A DNA stretch of 64,000 nt from Leifsonia aquatica H1aii (GTDB lineage Bacteria > Actinomycetota > Actinomycetes > Actinomycetales > Microbacteriaceae): assembly GCF_000633535.1 (NCBI RefSeq), contig NZ_AYMR01000010.1:58178-122177 (forward strand), in the 5' to 3' direction. A program made the translations under genes and the position numbers. A model generated the notes under the pieces. The model was not told where the DNA came from, ran no database searches, and worked only from the letters and a program-made list of their open reading frames with translations. Below are positions 10,036 through 19,492 of this stretch, one piece after another (position 1 is the stretch's first letter; the number at the start of each line of letters is the position of its first letter).

Positions 10036-11784
10036 TCAGTAGTACGGAGGGTAGTCGGCCGGGTTCGACGTCGAGGGCTTCACCCGGTAGGTCTTCAGCA
10101 CCTGGCTCGTGATCGTGTGGAACAGCGGAGCGGCGGCTGCCGACGAAGTAATGGTAGTCGGGTATCCGAGGTTGACCGAAACGACGTACTGGGGATCGTC
10201 GACCGGAGCGACCCCCATGACCGAGACGTAGTAGGAGGGCAGGTAGCCGCCCTTTCCGTCCGGCTGCTGGGCCGTACCGGTCTTCGCTGCGACGCGGTAT
10301 CCCGGGATCTGGAGCTGCTTCGCCAGCTCGCCCTTGGTGACCACCGACTCCATCATCCCGAGCGTGGTGCTGGCCGCCTCCGGCGAGACGACCTGGGTCG
10401 CCTTCGGGGACGGCACCTCGGTCACCTTGCCGTCCGAGTCCGTGCAGCCCTCGACCAGCGACAGCGGGATCCGGGTGCCGCCGTTCGCCAGCGCCTGGTA
10501 GGCGTCGACCATCTGCAGCTGCGTCGCCGAGACCCCCTGACCGAACATGGTCGCGTACTTGGTCTGGTCGTCCCACTCGGAGACGGGGTGCAACTCGCCG
10601 TTCGACTGGCCGGGGTAGGGCAACCCGCTGCTGTCGCCGATGCCGAACTTCTTCAGGTAGTCGTAGCGGGTGTCGTCGGTGAGCGCACGGCCCAGCTGTG
10701 ACATCCCGGTGTTCGACGACATCATGAGCACCCCGGTCAGCGTCAACCGGAGCGGGGAGTGGTACCCGGAGTCGTGCAGGTCGGCGCCGTTGCCGGACTT
10801 CCACTCGTAGGGCGCGAGCACCTGGGAGCCGGGGTTGGCCTTGCCCTGGTCGATCAGCATGGCTGCCGTGAGCGCCTTGAACGTCGACCCCGGCTCGTAC
10901 GGGTCGGTCAGGGGCAGCAGACGCCAGTACGACGGATCCGTGGCGTCCAGGTTGTTCGGATCGGCCGCCGGCCACTGCGCGACGGCCTTGATCTTGCCCG
11001 TCTTCGCCTCGGCCACCGTCACGAAGCCGAACTTCGATCCGGTCGCCTGCACCTGCTGGGCCAGCGTCTGGGTGGCGAACCACTCGAGGTCGCTGTCGAT
11101 CGTCAGCTTGACCGTCCCGCCGTCCTTGGCGGGTGTCTGCACGACGGTGCTGCCGGGGATCGCCACGCCGTCCGCGCCCTGCTGGTAGGTCTCCTTGCCG
11201 TTGCGACCGGCGAGGCAGCCGTTCTCGCTCTCCTCGAGGCCGCCCTTGCCCGAGTCGGTCACATAGCCGAGCAGGTTTCCAGCGACGGCGCCGTTCGGGT
11301 AGCTGCGGGTCTGGACCTTGGTGAAGGCGAGCCACGGGTAGGGCAGCGCGTTCAGCTTGTCGAACATGCCGACGTCCATCCCCGACTTGATCAGCACGTA
11401 CTGCGACTTGGGATTCGCCGCCAGCGCGTCGTCGAAGAGCTTCACGACCGCGTCGGCGCCCTGTCCGGTGATCGCCCCGATCTTGGCCGCGGCCTCCTCC
11501 ATCTTCTTGTGACCGTCGGTGCCTGCGACGGCGTCGACCGGCGAGGCCTGGGCGGAGTACTTGTAGATCGTCGTGGCCAGCACGGTGCCGTCGGAGGAGA
11601 CGATGTCGCCGCGGTTGCCGTACAGGGTCGTCGACTGCTCCTTGGCGTCGACCGACTGGGCCTGCAGGGCGTCGGCGCGCACCACCTGGATGTCCACGAG
11701 CTTCGCACCGAGGATGCCGACGGTGACCGCGACGGCCGCCACCGTGACGGCCGTGCGCCGCCGCAACATCTTCTTGCTGGTCAT
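10036..11784 (-). CDS. ftsI: Septal transpeptidase FtsI / class B penicillin-binding protein (PbpB)
   Basis: Class B PBP that cross-links septal peptidoglycan with FtsW. The protein is 582 aa with a single membrane anchor at about residues 11-32 and the catalytic domain outside. Catalytic motifs are all present: S300-T-F-K303 within PYEPGSTFKALTA, S356-S-N358, and K501-T-G503. The N-terminal dimerisation region has YGNRGDIVSSDG, typical of class B PBPs. There is no cytosolic extension of note. It is followed by murE after two bases and preceded by the ftsL-like gene. Confidence 0.95.
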   Translation of the reverse strand: MTSKKMLRRRTAVTVAAVAVTVGILGAKLVDIQVVRADALQAQSVDAKEQSTTLYGNRGDIVSSDGTVLATTIYKYSAQASPVDAVAGTDGHKKMEEAAAKIGAITGQGADAVVKLFDDALAANPKSQYVLIKSGMDVGMFDKLNALPYPWLAFTKVQTRSYPNGAVAGNLLGYVTDSGKGGLEESENGCLAGRNGKETYQQGADGVAIPGSTVVQTPAKDGGTVKLTIDSDLEWFATQTLAQQVQATGSKFGFVTVAEAKTGKIKAVAQWPAADPNNLDATDPSYWRLLPLTDPYEPGSTFKALTAAMLIDQGKANPGSQVLAPYEWKSGNGADLHDSGYHSPLRLTLTGVLMMSSNTGMSQLGRALTDDTRYDYLKKFGIGDSSGLPYPGQSNGELHPVSEWDDQTKYATMFGQGVSATQLQMVDAYQALANGGTRIPLSLVEGCTDSDGKVTEVPSPKATQVVSPEAASTTLGMMESVVTKGELAKQLQIPGYRVAAKTGTAQQPDGKGGYLPSYYVSVMGVAPVDDPQYVVSVNLGYPTTITSSAAAAPLFHTITSQVLKTYRVKPSTSNPADYPPYY

Positions 11785-11803
11785 GCGTGCGTCCGTCCCG
11801 TCG

Positions 11804-12442
11804 TCAGTGCGTCACCGGCGTGGGCAACGCTCCCTGCAACGGTACGGTCGGGGTGCCTGCGGGCGGGGTCGCCGCACCCGTGCTTGCGGAATTCCCAGCT
11901 TGCGTCGCCGGAGGCGCGGCCGGCTGCTGCGCGTTAACCAGGCCGACGCCGGAGAGCAGTGCGTTCGGCACCAGGTTGCCCTGTCCCCCCGTCACCGTCC
12001 CCGCCGCGCCCGTCGCGGCGATGGGGGCGCCCAGCACCGCTCCGTCGGAGAGCCGCAGATAGGCCGGGTTGCTGTTGCTGACCATGCCGAGCGCATTCGC
12101 GTTCGCCGCGAGGTTCTGCGGCGAGGAGACCCTGGTCAGGTCCTCCGACGCCGCCTGCAGGGAGCGTTGGAGGCTCGTCTGCTGGGTCTGGAGGCCGTTC
12201 AGGGTGTACGCGCCCTGTGAGATCGCGATGCTTAGGAGCAGCTGGGCCACGACGATGACGAGCAGCGACCCGACGGCGATGACCGCGTAGAGCGCACGCG
12301 GACGCGCCCGTCGCTGGGACCGGGTGGAGACGACCTCGAGGTGTCCTCGGCGCTCCTGTTCGGTCGACTCCGGGAGGATGCCCCCGATCCATCCCGCCGC
12401 GGGACGGCGTCGCGCGGTCGATTCGGCCAGACTCGTGCTCAC
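11804..12442 (-). CDS. ftsL: FtsL-like bitopic division protein
   Basis: Small bitopic protein in the ftsL position between rsmH and ftsI. The GTG at 12442 overlaps the rsmH stop (GTGA) and gives 212 aa. Residues 1-50 are basic and cytosolic. The membrane helix is about 51-74 ([20 protein letters not shown]). A short coiled-coil-like stretch follows ([19 protein letters not shown]), then [16 protein letters not shown], which resembles FtsL-type proteins of actinobacteria. The last 80 residues are a Gly/Ala/Pro/Thr-rich extracellular tail. FtsL binds FtsB and FtsQ and controls FtsWI. The assignment rests on position and architecture, as the sequence evolves quickly. Confidence 0.75.
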   Translation of the reverse strand: MSTSLAESTARRRPAAGWIGGILPESTEQERRGHLEVVSTRSQRRARPRALYAVIAVGSLLVIVVAQLLLSIAISQGAYTLNGLQTQQTSLQRSLQAASEDLTRVSSPQNLAANANALGMVSNSNPAYLRLSDGAVLGAPIAATGAAGTVTGGQGNLVPNALLSGVGLVNAQQPAAPPATQAGNSASTGAATPPAGTPTVPLQGALPTPVTH

Positions 12443-13404
12443 GAGGCCCTCCTCACCCGTTCGGCGGCCCGCAGGCGCACCGGAGTCGCCCGCGGGTTCG
12501 CGGCCTTCTCGTCGTCGTCCGCGAGCTCGGCGCCGCGGATCAGCAGTTTCAGTTCCGGCCGGTGCTCCGGCAGCTCCACGGGGAGGCCGGGAGGCGCGCT
12601 GGAGACCGATCGGGTCTGCAGCTCGCGCTTCACGATGCGGTCCTCGAGCGACTGGTACGCCTCCACGACGATGCGGCCGCCGACGCGCAGGGCGTCGATG
12701 GCCGCCGGGATGGCGTGCTCGAGCACCGAGAGCTCCTGGTTGACCTCGATGCGCAGCGCCTGGAACACGCGCTTGGCGGGGTGGCCCTGCCGCTGCACCG
12801 CGACCGGTGTCGCCTTGGTGATCACGTCGACCAGCTGCCCCGAGCGGACCAGCGGCTCGCGCGAACGCGCCTCGACGATCTTCTGCGCGTAGCGGGCCGC
12901 GAGCTTCTCCTCGCCGTATTCGCGGAAGATCCGGCGCAGGTCGGCCTCGGAGTACTCCCGCACGATCACCTCGGCGGTGAGCTCGCTCGTGCCGTCCATG
13001 CGCATGTCCAGCGGCGCATCCTTGGAGTACGAGAAGCCGCGCTCGACACGGTCGAGCTGCAGCGACGAGACGCCGAGGTCGAAGAGGATGCCGTCGGCCT
13101 CGCCGATGCCGAGACCGTCCAGCGCCTCGCGGATCCCGTCGTACACCGTGTGCACGAGGTGCACGCGGTCGCCGAAACGCTCCAGCCGCTCCCCCGCGAT
13201 GGCCAGGGCCTCGGGGTCGCGGTCGAGCCCGACCAGAACGGCCTCGGGGAAGCGCTCGAGCACGCCCGCGGAGTGGCCGCCCATGCCGAGCGTGGCGTCG
13301 ACGAAGATCGCGCCGGGGCGCTCGAGGGCCGGCGCGAGCAGCTCGATGCACCGCTCCAGGAGTACCGGAGTGTGGATGTCGTCGTGATTCGTGGATTCGC
13401 CCAT
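12439..13404 (-). CDS. rsmH: 16S rRNA (cytosine1402-N4)-methyltransferase RsmH (MraW)
   Basis: SAM-dependent methyltransferase modifying N4 of C1402 in 16S rRNA. The SAM loop is [16 protein letters not shown], preceded by [15 protein letters not shown], the family N-terminus. [12 protein letters not shown] and the final [13 protein letters not shown] are also diagnostic. Start ATG 13404 (MGESTNHDD) gives 321 aa, a normal length; an upstream ATG at 13446 would give 335 aa and cannot be excluded. The gene is second in the dcw cluster after mraZ. Confidence 0.93.
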   Translation of the reverse strand: MGESTNHDDIHTPVLLERCIELLAPALERPGAIFVDATLGMGGHSAGVLERFPEAVLVGLDRDPEALAIAGERLERFGDRVHLVHTVYDGIREALDGLGIGEADGILFDLGVSSLQLDRVERGFSYSKDAPLDMRMDGTSELTAEVIVREYSEADLRRIFREYGEEKLAARYAQKIVEARSREPLVRSGQLVDVITKATPVAVQRQGHPAKRVFQALRIEVNQELSVLEHAIPAAIDALRVGGRIVVEAYQSLEDRIVKRELQTRSVSSAPPGLPVELPEHRPELKLLIRGAELADDDEKAANPRATPVRLRAAERVRRAS

Positions 13405-13506
13405 GGTCTCTGAGGTCCGTGCCCCTGGTTCCGGATCCCCATCCATTCCGACCTGCCGCCGGGGAAGTGGCGTCAGGGCGTATGGCTGGGAGTCCGGCGT
13501 CAGGCG

Positions 13507-13938
13507 CTAGAACAGCCCCGGGATCACCTCCTCGTCGGTCTCTGCGAATGTGGATTCCTGCTCGGCCAGGTAGGTCTCCCACGCCTGGGCGTCCCAGATC
13601 TCGGCGCGGCTGCCCGCACCGATCACGACCAGGTCGCGATCGAGTCCCGCGTATGAGCGCAGCGTCTGCGGGATGGTCACCCGGTTCTGCTTGTCGGGGA
13701 TCTCCGCGCTCGCCCCGGAGAGGAAGACGCGCAGATAGTCGCGGGCCTGCTTGCTCGTCACCGGCGCCTGGCGAATCTTCTCGTGCAGCGCCTCGAACTC
13801 GCGCTGGCTGAAGACGTAGACGCAGTGCTCCTGGCCGCGGGTCAGGACGAGGCCGGACTCGAGCTCATCGCGGAACTTGGCGGGCAGGATGATGCGCCCC
13901 TTCTCGTCCAGTTTGGGGGCGTGAGTACCGAGGAACAT
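13507..13938 (-). CDS. mraZ: Transcriptional regulator MraZ
   Basis: First gene of the dcw cluster; a ring-forming DNA-binding protein with two SpoVT/AbrB-type domains that regulates its own operon. Start ATG 13938 gives 143 aa, the standard length, with GGGAGG seven bases upstream. The N-terminus [20 protein letters not shown] and the second-domain [18 protein letters not shown] are hallmark sequences. The C-terminus ([11 protein letters not shown]) is acidic. The array of GTGGA boxes upstream (13981-14005) is the expected binding target. Confidence 0.96.
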   Translation of the reverse strand: MFLGTHAPKLDEKGRIILPAKFRDELESGLVLTRGQEHCVYVFSQREFEALHEKIRQAPVTSKQARDYLRVFLSGASAEIPDKQNRVTIPQTLRSYAGLDRDLVVIGAGSRAEIWDAQAWETYLAEQESTFAETDEEVIPGLF

Positions 13939-13980
13939 CGGACGCCTCCCCACTCTTCCGGCCCAAGGTCGTGGTGCACC

Positions 13981-14005
13981 TCCACTTTACTCCACTTCCA
14001 TCCAC
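13981..14005 (-). promoter_or_regulatory. MraZ-box array: three GTGGA repeats, 10-bp period
   Basis: On the minus strand GTGGA occurs at 14005-14001, 13995-13991 and 13985-13981, exactly 10 bp apart and about 43 bp before the mraZ ATG. MraZ is known to bind short G-rich direct repeats one helical turn apart upstream of its own gene, so this is the probable autoregulatory operator of the dcw cluster. Confidence 0.75.
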
Positions 14006-14076
14006 AAAATCACGCACATTGGGAATATTGGCCCAAAAGGGGGTGTTTGGCCCGCGGAAAATCAACGATTTCGGTG

Positions 14077-14091
14077 GTGGAGGAAAGTGGA
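14077..14091 (+). promoter_or_regulatory. Second, opposed pair of GTGGA boxes
   Basis: On the plus strand GTGGA occurs at 14077-14081 and 14087-14091, again with a 10-bp period, facing the three boxes on the minus strand about 70 bp away. It may be a second MraZ site allowing looping or an alternative promoter. No gene starts close by on the plus strand. Function is inferred from spacing only. Confidence 0.45.
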
Positions 14092-14126
14092 GCGAAAATG
14101 CACTCAAAGGGAGGAAACCGGGCATG

Positions 14127-14153
14127 AAAAAAGGCCGATCCAGAGGATCGGCC
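14127..14153 (-). terminator. Rho-independent terminator of the DUF3040 gene
   Basis: Perfect 9-bp stem GGCCGATCC / GGATCGGCC (14133-14141 with 14145-14153) with a 3-nt loop, followed on the minus strand by six T (14132-14127). It ends transcription from the DUF3040 gene before the mraZ promoter region. Confidence 0.9.
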
Positions 14154-14197
14154 CGGTGCTGCCACTCAGGCAGCGGGGTGGTGCGACGGGGAGGGGG

Positions 14198-14581
14198 TCA
14201 GCCCTGCCCGTCCTGCCGCTTGTCCCAGCGGTCGTTGAGCTTGTCCATGAAGCCGCTCTGCCCGGCGCGGCCGGCCTTGGCGCTCGTCGGCGCCGCAGGC
14301 GCGTCGGGGTCGATCGCGACCCGCTTGCCCGGAGCGATGGCGAGGAGCACCCCGCCGAACATAACGACGAAGCCCAGGATGCCGACGACCGGCTGCTGGA
14401 CGAAGACTCCAGTGATCAGCACACCGATGCCGACCACCGCGATCAGCACACCGAGGACGATCGACCGGTACGCGGGTCGCACCCGCTTGCCGCCGACCTT
14501 GGCGACGAAATCGGCGTCGTTCTGATAGAGGCTGCGCTCCATCTCTTCGAGGAGGCGCTGCTCGTGCTCCGAAAGCGGCAT
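14198..14581 (-). CDS. DUF3040 family membrane protein
   Basis: A 127-aa protein of the actinobacterial DUF3040 family. The N-terminus MPLSEHEQRLLEEMERSLYQ is the family signature, and is amphipathic. Two membrane helices follow at about 41-60 and 65-84, then a charged, Ala-rich C-terminal tail. In mycobacteria the homologue (Rv2169c) lies near mraZ and idsA2, the same surroundings as here. The function is unknown; the family is usually described only as membrane-associated. The gene has its own terminator and is divergent from the polyprenyl synthase gene. Confidence 0.85.
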   Translation of the reverse strand: MPLSEHEQRLLEEMERSLYQNDADFVAKVGGKRVRPAYRSIVLGVLIAVVGIGVLITGVFVQQPVVGILGFVVMFGGVLLAIAPGKRVAIDPDAPAAPTSAKAGRAGQSGFMDKLNDRWDKRQDGQG

Positions 14582-14645
14582 CCGTTTCCCCCTCTTTCTC
14601 GTGGGTTCAAGCCTGTGTGGCTGATTGTAGCCGTGCGTCTCTGAC

Positions 14646-14651
14646 TAGGCT
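14646..14651 (+). promoter_or_regulatory. -10 hexamer (TAGGCT) for a leaderless transcript
   Basis: TAGGCT ends exactly six bases before the GTG at 14658, so the start codon would be the first transcribed base. No ribosome-binding site is visible, which agrees with leaderless translation. No good -35 box is seen. Confidence 0.55.
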
Positions 14652-14657
14652 AGGCAT

Positions 14658-15773
14658 GTGTCTGAAAGCATCCGATTCGTCGACCTGATCCAGTCAAGAA
14701 TCGATGGATTCTTCGATGTCCGTGCCTCTATTCTCGTCTCCATCGCGGACGAGCTCTCTCCGATAGCGGCTTTCTCAAGGGATTTTCTCAGCGGCGGTAA
14801 ACGGTTCCGTGCTCTCTTCTGCTTCTGGGGCTGGCAGGCCGTGCGCACGGCGGCCGGCGACGACGACGCGCCGGTCACCACGGGCGGCCCGCTGGACGCC
14901 GTCGTCTCGGTGGCGAGCGCGCTCGAGCTGTTCCACGCCGCGGCCCTGGTCCATGACGACCTGATCGACAACTCCGACACCCGCCGGGGCGCTCCGTCCG
15001 CCCATCGGCGGTTCGAGAGCCTTCACGGCCAGGAGGGATGGAAGGGCTCGGGCGAGACCTTCGGCCACGGCGCGGCGACGCTCCTGGGCGACCTCTTGCT
15101 CATCCTGAGCGACGAGCTCTTCGACGAAGGACTCACCCAGGCGGTCAGCCCGTCGGCGCGCCGAGCCGCACGCCGGGAATTCAACCGGATGCGGATCGAC
15201 GTCACCGCGGGCCAATACCTCGACATCTTCGAGGAGATCGGCTGGGCCGGTCGTCCGGACGCGGATCAGCTCGCGCGCGCCGAGCGCGTCATCGTCTACA
15301 AGTCCGCGAAGTACAGCATCGAATCACCGCTGCTCATCGGGGCCAGTCTCGCGGGAGCGACCGTCGGCCAGCTGGACGCCCTGCGCTCCTTCGGGCTCCC
15401 GCTCGGAATCGCCTACCAGCTCCGCGACGACCTGCTCGGGGTCTTCGGCGACGCCGACGTGACCGGCAAGCCGAGCGGCGACGATCTGCGCGAGGGCAAG
15501 CGCACGGTGCTCGTCGCCCTCACGCGCGAAGCGGTCCCCACGGGCGTGCGCGCCACGCTGGACGAGCTGCTCGGGGATCCGGACCTCAGTGCGCAGCAGG
15601 TCTCCATGCTGCAGTCGACCATCCGCGAGTCGGGCGCGGTGGACACGGTCGAGCGGATGATCGCCGACAACGTGCGGCGTGCCATCGACGCCCTGGACGC
15701 CGCTCCCATCGGGGAGCAGGCCAAGGCGCAACTGCGCGATCTCGCGATCACGGTCACGCGCCGGACCGCCTGA
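14658..15773 (+). CDS. Polyprenyl diphosphate synthase (IdsA2-like)
   Basis: Trans-prenyltransferase of 371 aa that condenses isopentenyl diphosphate with allylic diphosphates. The first aspartate motif is HDDLIDNSDTRRG and the second is QLRDDLLGVFGD; GGKRFRALFCFW is the conserved basic region. Chain length cannot be read directly, but the position next to the DUF3040 and Rv2175c-like genes matches mycobacterial idsA2 (Rv2173). A second homologue, crtE (44656-45759), serves carotenoids, so this one more likely supplies general polyprenyl or quinone precursors (inference). The GTG start is probably leaderless. Confidence 0.88.
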   Translation: MSESIRFVDLIQSRIDGFFDVRASILVSIADELSPIAAFSRDFLSGGKRFRALFCFWGWQAVRTAAGDDDAPVTTGGPLDAVVSVASALELFHAAALVHDDLIDNSDTRRGAPSAHRRFESLHGQEGWKGSGETFGHGAATLLGDLLLILSDELFDEGLTQAVSPSARRAARREFNRMRIDVTAGQYLDIFEEIGWAGRPDADQLARAERVIVYKSAKYSIESPLLIGASLAGATVGQLDALRSFGLPLGIAYQLRDDLLGVFGDADVTGKPSGDDLREGKRTVLVALTREAVPTGVRATLDELLGDPDLSAQQVSMLQSTIRESGAVDTVERMIADNVRRAIDALDAAPIGEQAKAQLRDLAITVTRRTA

Positions 15774-15800
15774 GCCGGCCGGCGCGGGGACGCCGATCGG

Positions 15801-16142
15801 TCAGGCGAGCGCCTGCGCGACGCGACGCACCTCGGCCTTGCGCCCGTTGCGCAGCGCCTCGATCGGGGAGGTGCCGAGCGACTCCTCGACGTCGACCATC
15901 CAGTCGACCGCCTCCTCGTCGCCGAAGCCGGCGTCGGCGAGCACGACCAGCGTGCCCCGCAGTTCGGGCAGCGGCTCTCCGTCGCGGAGGAAGGACGCCG
16001 GGACCTTGATGACGCCGTCGACGCGCTTGGCGCCGAGATGGCGGTCCTCGATCAGACGGCGGACCCGGCTGACGCCGAGTCCCAGCTGGTCGACGAGGTC
16101 GGGGATGGTGAGCCACTCGGTGGCCTGGACTCGCTCGTTCAC
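15801..16142 (-). CDS. Rv2175c-family DNA-binding protein
   Basis: Small 113-aa winged-HTH protein of the Rv2175c family. Start GTG 16142. The HTH reads WLTIPDLVDQLGLGVSRVRR, followed by KVPASFLRDGEPLPELRGTL and a C-terminal helical part ending VRRVAQALA. In Mycobacterium tuberculosis the kinase PknL phosphorylates Rv2175c on a threonine near its N-terminus and this blocks DNA binding. Here a PknL-like kinase lies 1.4 kb away and Thr8 is the only N-terminal threonine before the HTH, so it is a reasonable candidate site (inference). It is convergent with the polyprenyl synthase gene and divergent from the LysM gene. Confidence 0.8.
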   Translation of the reverse strand: MNERVQATEWLTIPDLVDQLGLGVSRVRRLIEDRHLGAKRVDGVIKVPASFLRDGEPLPELRGTLVVLADAGFGDEEAVDWMVDVEESLGTSPIEALRNGRKAEVRRVAQALA

Positions 16143-16190
16143 GTCATCAAGCGTGCCACGTCCCGGGCCGGGTCGCGCGCGAGCCCGATT

Positions 16191-16276
16191 GTTACGATCA
16201 GGTAAACTGCTGTCACACCAGTCACTCTGATTGACTCCCTCTCCATTCTGTGTCACCGTGGGGTCCGGCGTGTCAC
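16191..16276 (+). promoter_or_regulatory. Repeat-rich control region of the LysM gene
   Basis: An imperfect inverted repeat GTTAC-n6-GTAAAC lies at 16191-16207. GTCAC is repeated at 16212, 16221, 16252 and 16272, and the longer TGTCAC at 16211, 16251 and 16271, spaced 40 and 20 bp, i.e. on one face of the helix. These look like sites for one or two regulators of the downstream hydrolase. The factor cannot be named from sequence. Confidence 0.4.
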
Positions 16277-16292
16277 TCGAAAGGGGGGTCCC

Positions 16293-17417
16293 ATGTCCGT
16301 ACGAGACGACGATGCCACTGCGGAACCGACGACCGCACCGAGGCGCGGCCGCCCCTGGACGGCGTCGGTGCTCGGGTCGGTCCCGATCGCCGTGGCGAGC
16401 TCCATCGCAGTGACGCTCAACCTGATGACACCGGCACAGGCCATGCCGCCGCAGACCGCGGAGCTGCCGCGCGACGACGCCCCGCCGACGGGATCGACCC
16501 GCATGGCGCCCGATCAGGCCGCCGACGCGACGACCTCGGCTCCGCTGACCACCGTCGCCGGCACACCCACCAGCTACACGGTCGCCTCCGGAGACACCGT
16601 CAGCGGCATCGCCGCACGCTTCGGGGTCTCGACCGCCAGCCTGCTCGCCCGGAACGGACTCAGCTGGAAGAGCCTGATCTTCCCCGGCCAGGTCCTGGCC
16701 CTCGGCGGAGGTTCCGCACCGGCACCGGCACCGGCCCCGACACCGACACCCGCGCTCGCCGTCACCAAGTACGCCGTCGTCGCCGGCGACACCATCAGCC
16801 GCATCGCGGGTCGCTTCGGCGTGCCGACGTCCGCCGTGCTGAGCGCGAACGGGCTCAGCAGCTCGAGCCTCATCTTCCCCGGACAGCAGATCACGATCCC
16901 GGGCATGACGACGGCCGCCGTCGTCACCCCCCGGCCGGCCGCCGCGCCCGCACCGCCGTCCGTCGCCGCTCCGGCACCCCTCCCCTCCGCGACCGCCGGC
17001 CAGGTGGTCGCTCTGACCGACGAGATGCGCGGCAACGCCGCCCTGATCGTGCGGGTCGGCCACCAGGAGGGCGTCAGCGACCAGGGCATCGTCGTCGCCC
17101 TGGCCGCCGCCGCCCAGGAGTCCGGGCTGCGCAACGTCCGCTACGGCGACCGTGACTCGCTCGGCCTGTTCCAGCAGCGGCCCAGCACCGGCTGGGGAAC
17201 GGCCGCCCAGGTGCTGGACCCGGAGCGCGCCACCCGCGCCTTCTTCGGCGGGTCGGGCAATCCCAACCCCGGACGCACGCGCGGCCTCCTCGACATCCCG
17301 GGCTGGACGTCGATGACCGTCACCCAGGCAGCCCAGGCCGTGCAGATCTCCGCCTACCCGGATGCCTACGCCAAGTGGGAGACCTCGGCGCGCGCCTGGC
17401 TCACCCAGCTCGGCTGA
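16293..17417 (+). CDS. Secreted LysM protein with lysozyme-like C-terminal domain
   Basis: A 374-aa exported protein, probably a peptidoglycan hydrolase or remodelling factor. ATG 16293 is preceded by GAAAGGGGGG. A basic N-terminus and a hydrophobic segment at about 29-50 act as signal peptide. Two LysM domains follow, each starting YTVASGDTVSGIAARFGV or YAVVAGDTISRIAGRFGV and ending in a FPGQ motif, joined by Pro/Ala linkers. The C-terminal ~130 residues include ALAAAAQESGLRNVRYGDRD and SLGLFQQRPSTGWGTA, resembling lysozyme/transglycosylase-like modules, with the Glu of AQES as candidate catalytic acid. It lies between the Rv2175c-like and kinase genes, linking wall remodelling to PASTA signalling by context. 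Confidence 0.8.
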   Translation: MSVRDDDATAEPTTAPRRGRPWTASVLGSVPIAVASSIAVTLNLMTPAQAMPPQTAELPRDDAPPTGSTRMAPDQAADATTSAPLTTVAGTPTSYTVASGDTVSGIAARFGVSTASLLARNGLSWKSLIFPGQVLALGGGSAPAPAPAPTPTPALAVTKYAVVAGDTISRIAGRFGVPTSAVLSANGLSSSSLIFPGQQITIPGMTTAAVVTPRPAAAPAPPSVAAPAPLPSATAGQVVALTDEMRGNAALIVRVGHQEGVSDQGIVVALAAAAQESGLRNVRYGDRDSLGLFQQRPSTGWGTAAQVLDPERATRAFFGGSGNPNPGRTRGLLDIPGWTSMTVTQAAQAVQISAYPDAYAKWETSARAWLTQLG

Positions 17418-17502
17418 CCCGAGTGGGCCGCAGAAGGTCACAGCCGGATCACAGCCCTCGCGCACACCGGTGTTTTGCAGGGTCCACGCACCCGGCGTTC
17501 CC

Positions 17503-17508
17503 TAGACT
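17503..17508 (+). promoter_or_regulatory. -10 hexamer (TAGACT) for leaderless kinase transcript
   Basis: TAGACT is followed by six bases and then the GTG at 17515; no ribosome-binding site is seen. This fits a leaderless mRNA. Confidence 0.55.
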
Positions 17509-17514
17509 CGACTC

Positions 17515-19416
<1,902 letters not shown>

Positions 19417-19437
19417 CCCGACTCCGGGCTGCGCATG

Positions 19438-19483
19438 AACGCGAAGAGCCCCGTCGTCCGAGGACGGCGGGGCTCTTCGCGTT
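19438..19483. terminator. Strong two-way terminator between kinase and aroG
   Basis: A 22-bp stem with one G-U wobble: AACGCGAAGAGCCCCGTC on the left pairs with GGCGGGGCTCTTCGCGTT on the right, with almost no loop. The flanking genes converge, so it probably stops transcripts from both sides. Confidence 0.85.
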
Positions 19484-19492
19484 GATCAGTGC

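Noticed and set aside
14658..15773. Second carotenoid GGPP synthase
   Set aside because: The gene is far from the crt operon and sits in the conserved idsA2-like position, so a general polyprenyl role is more likely.
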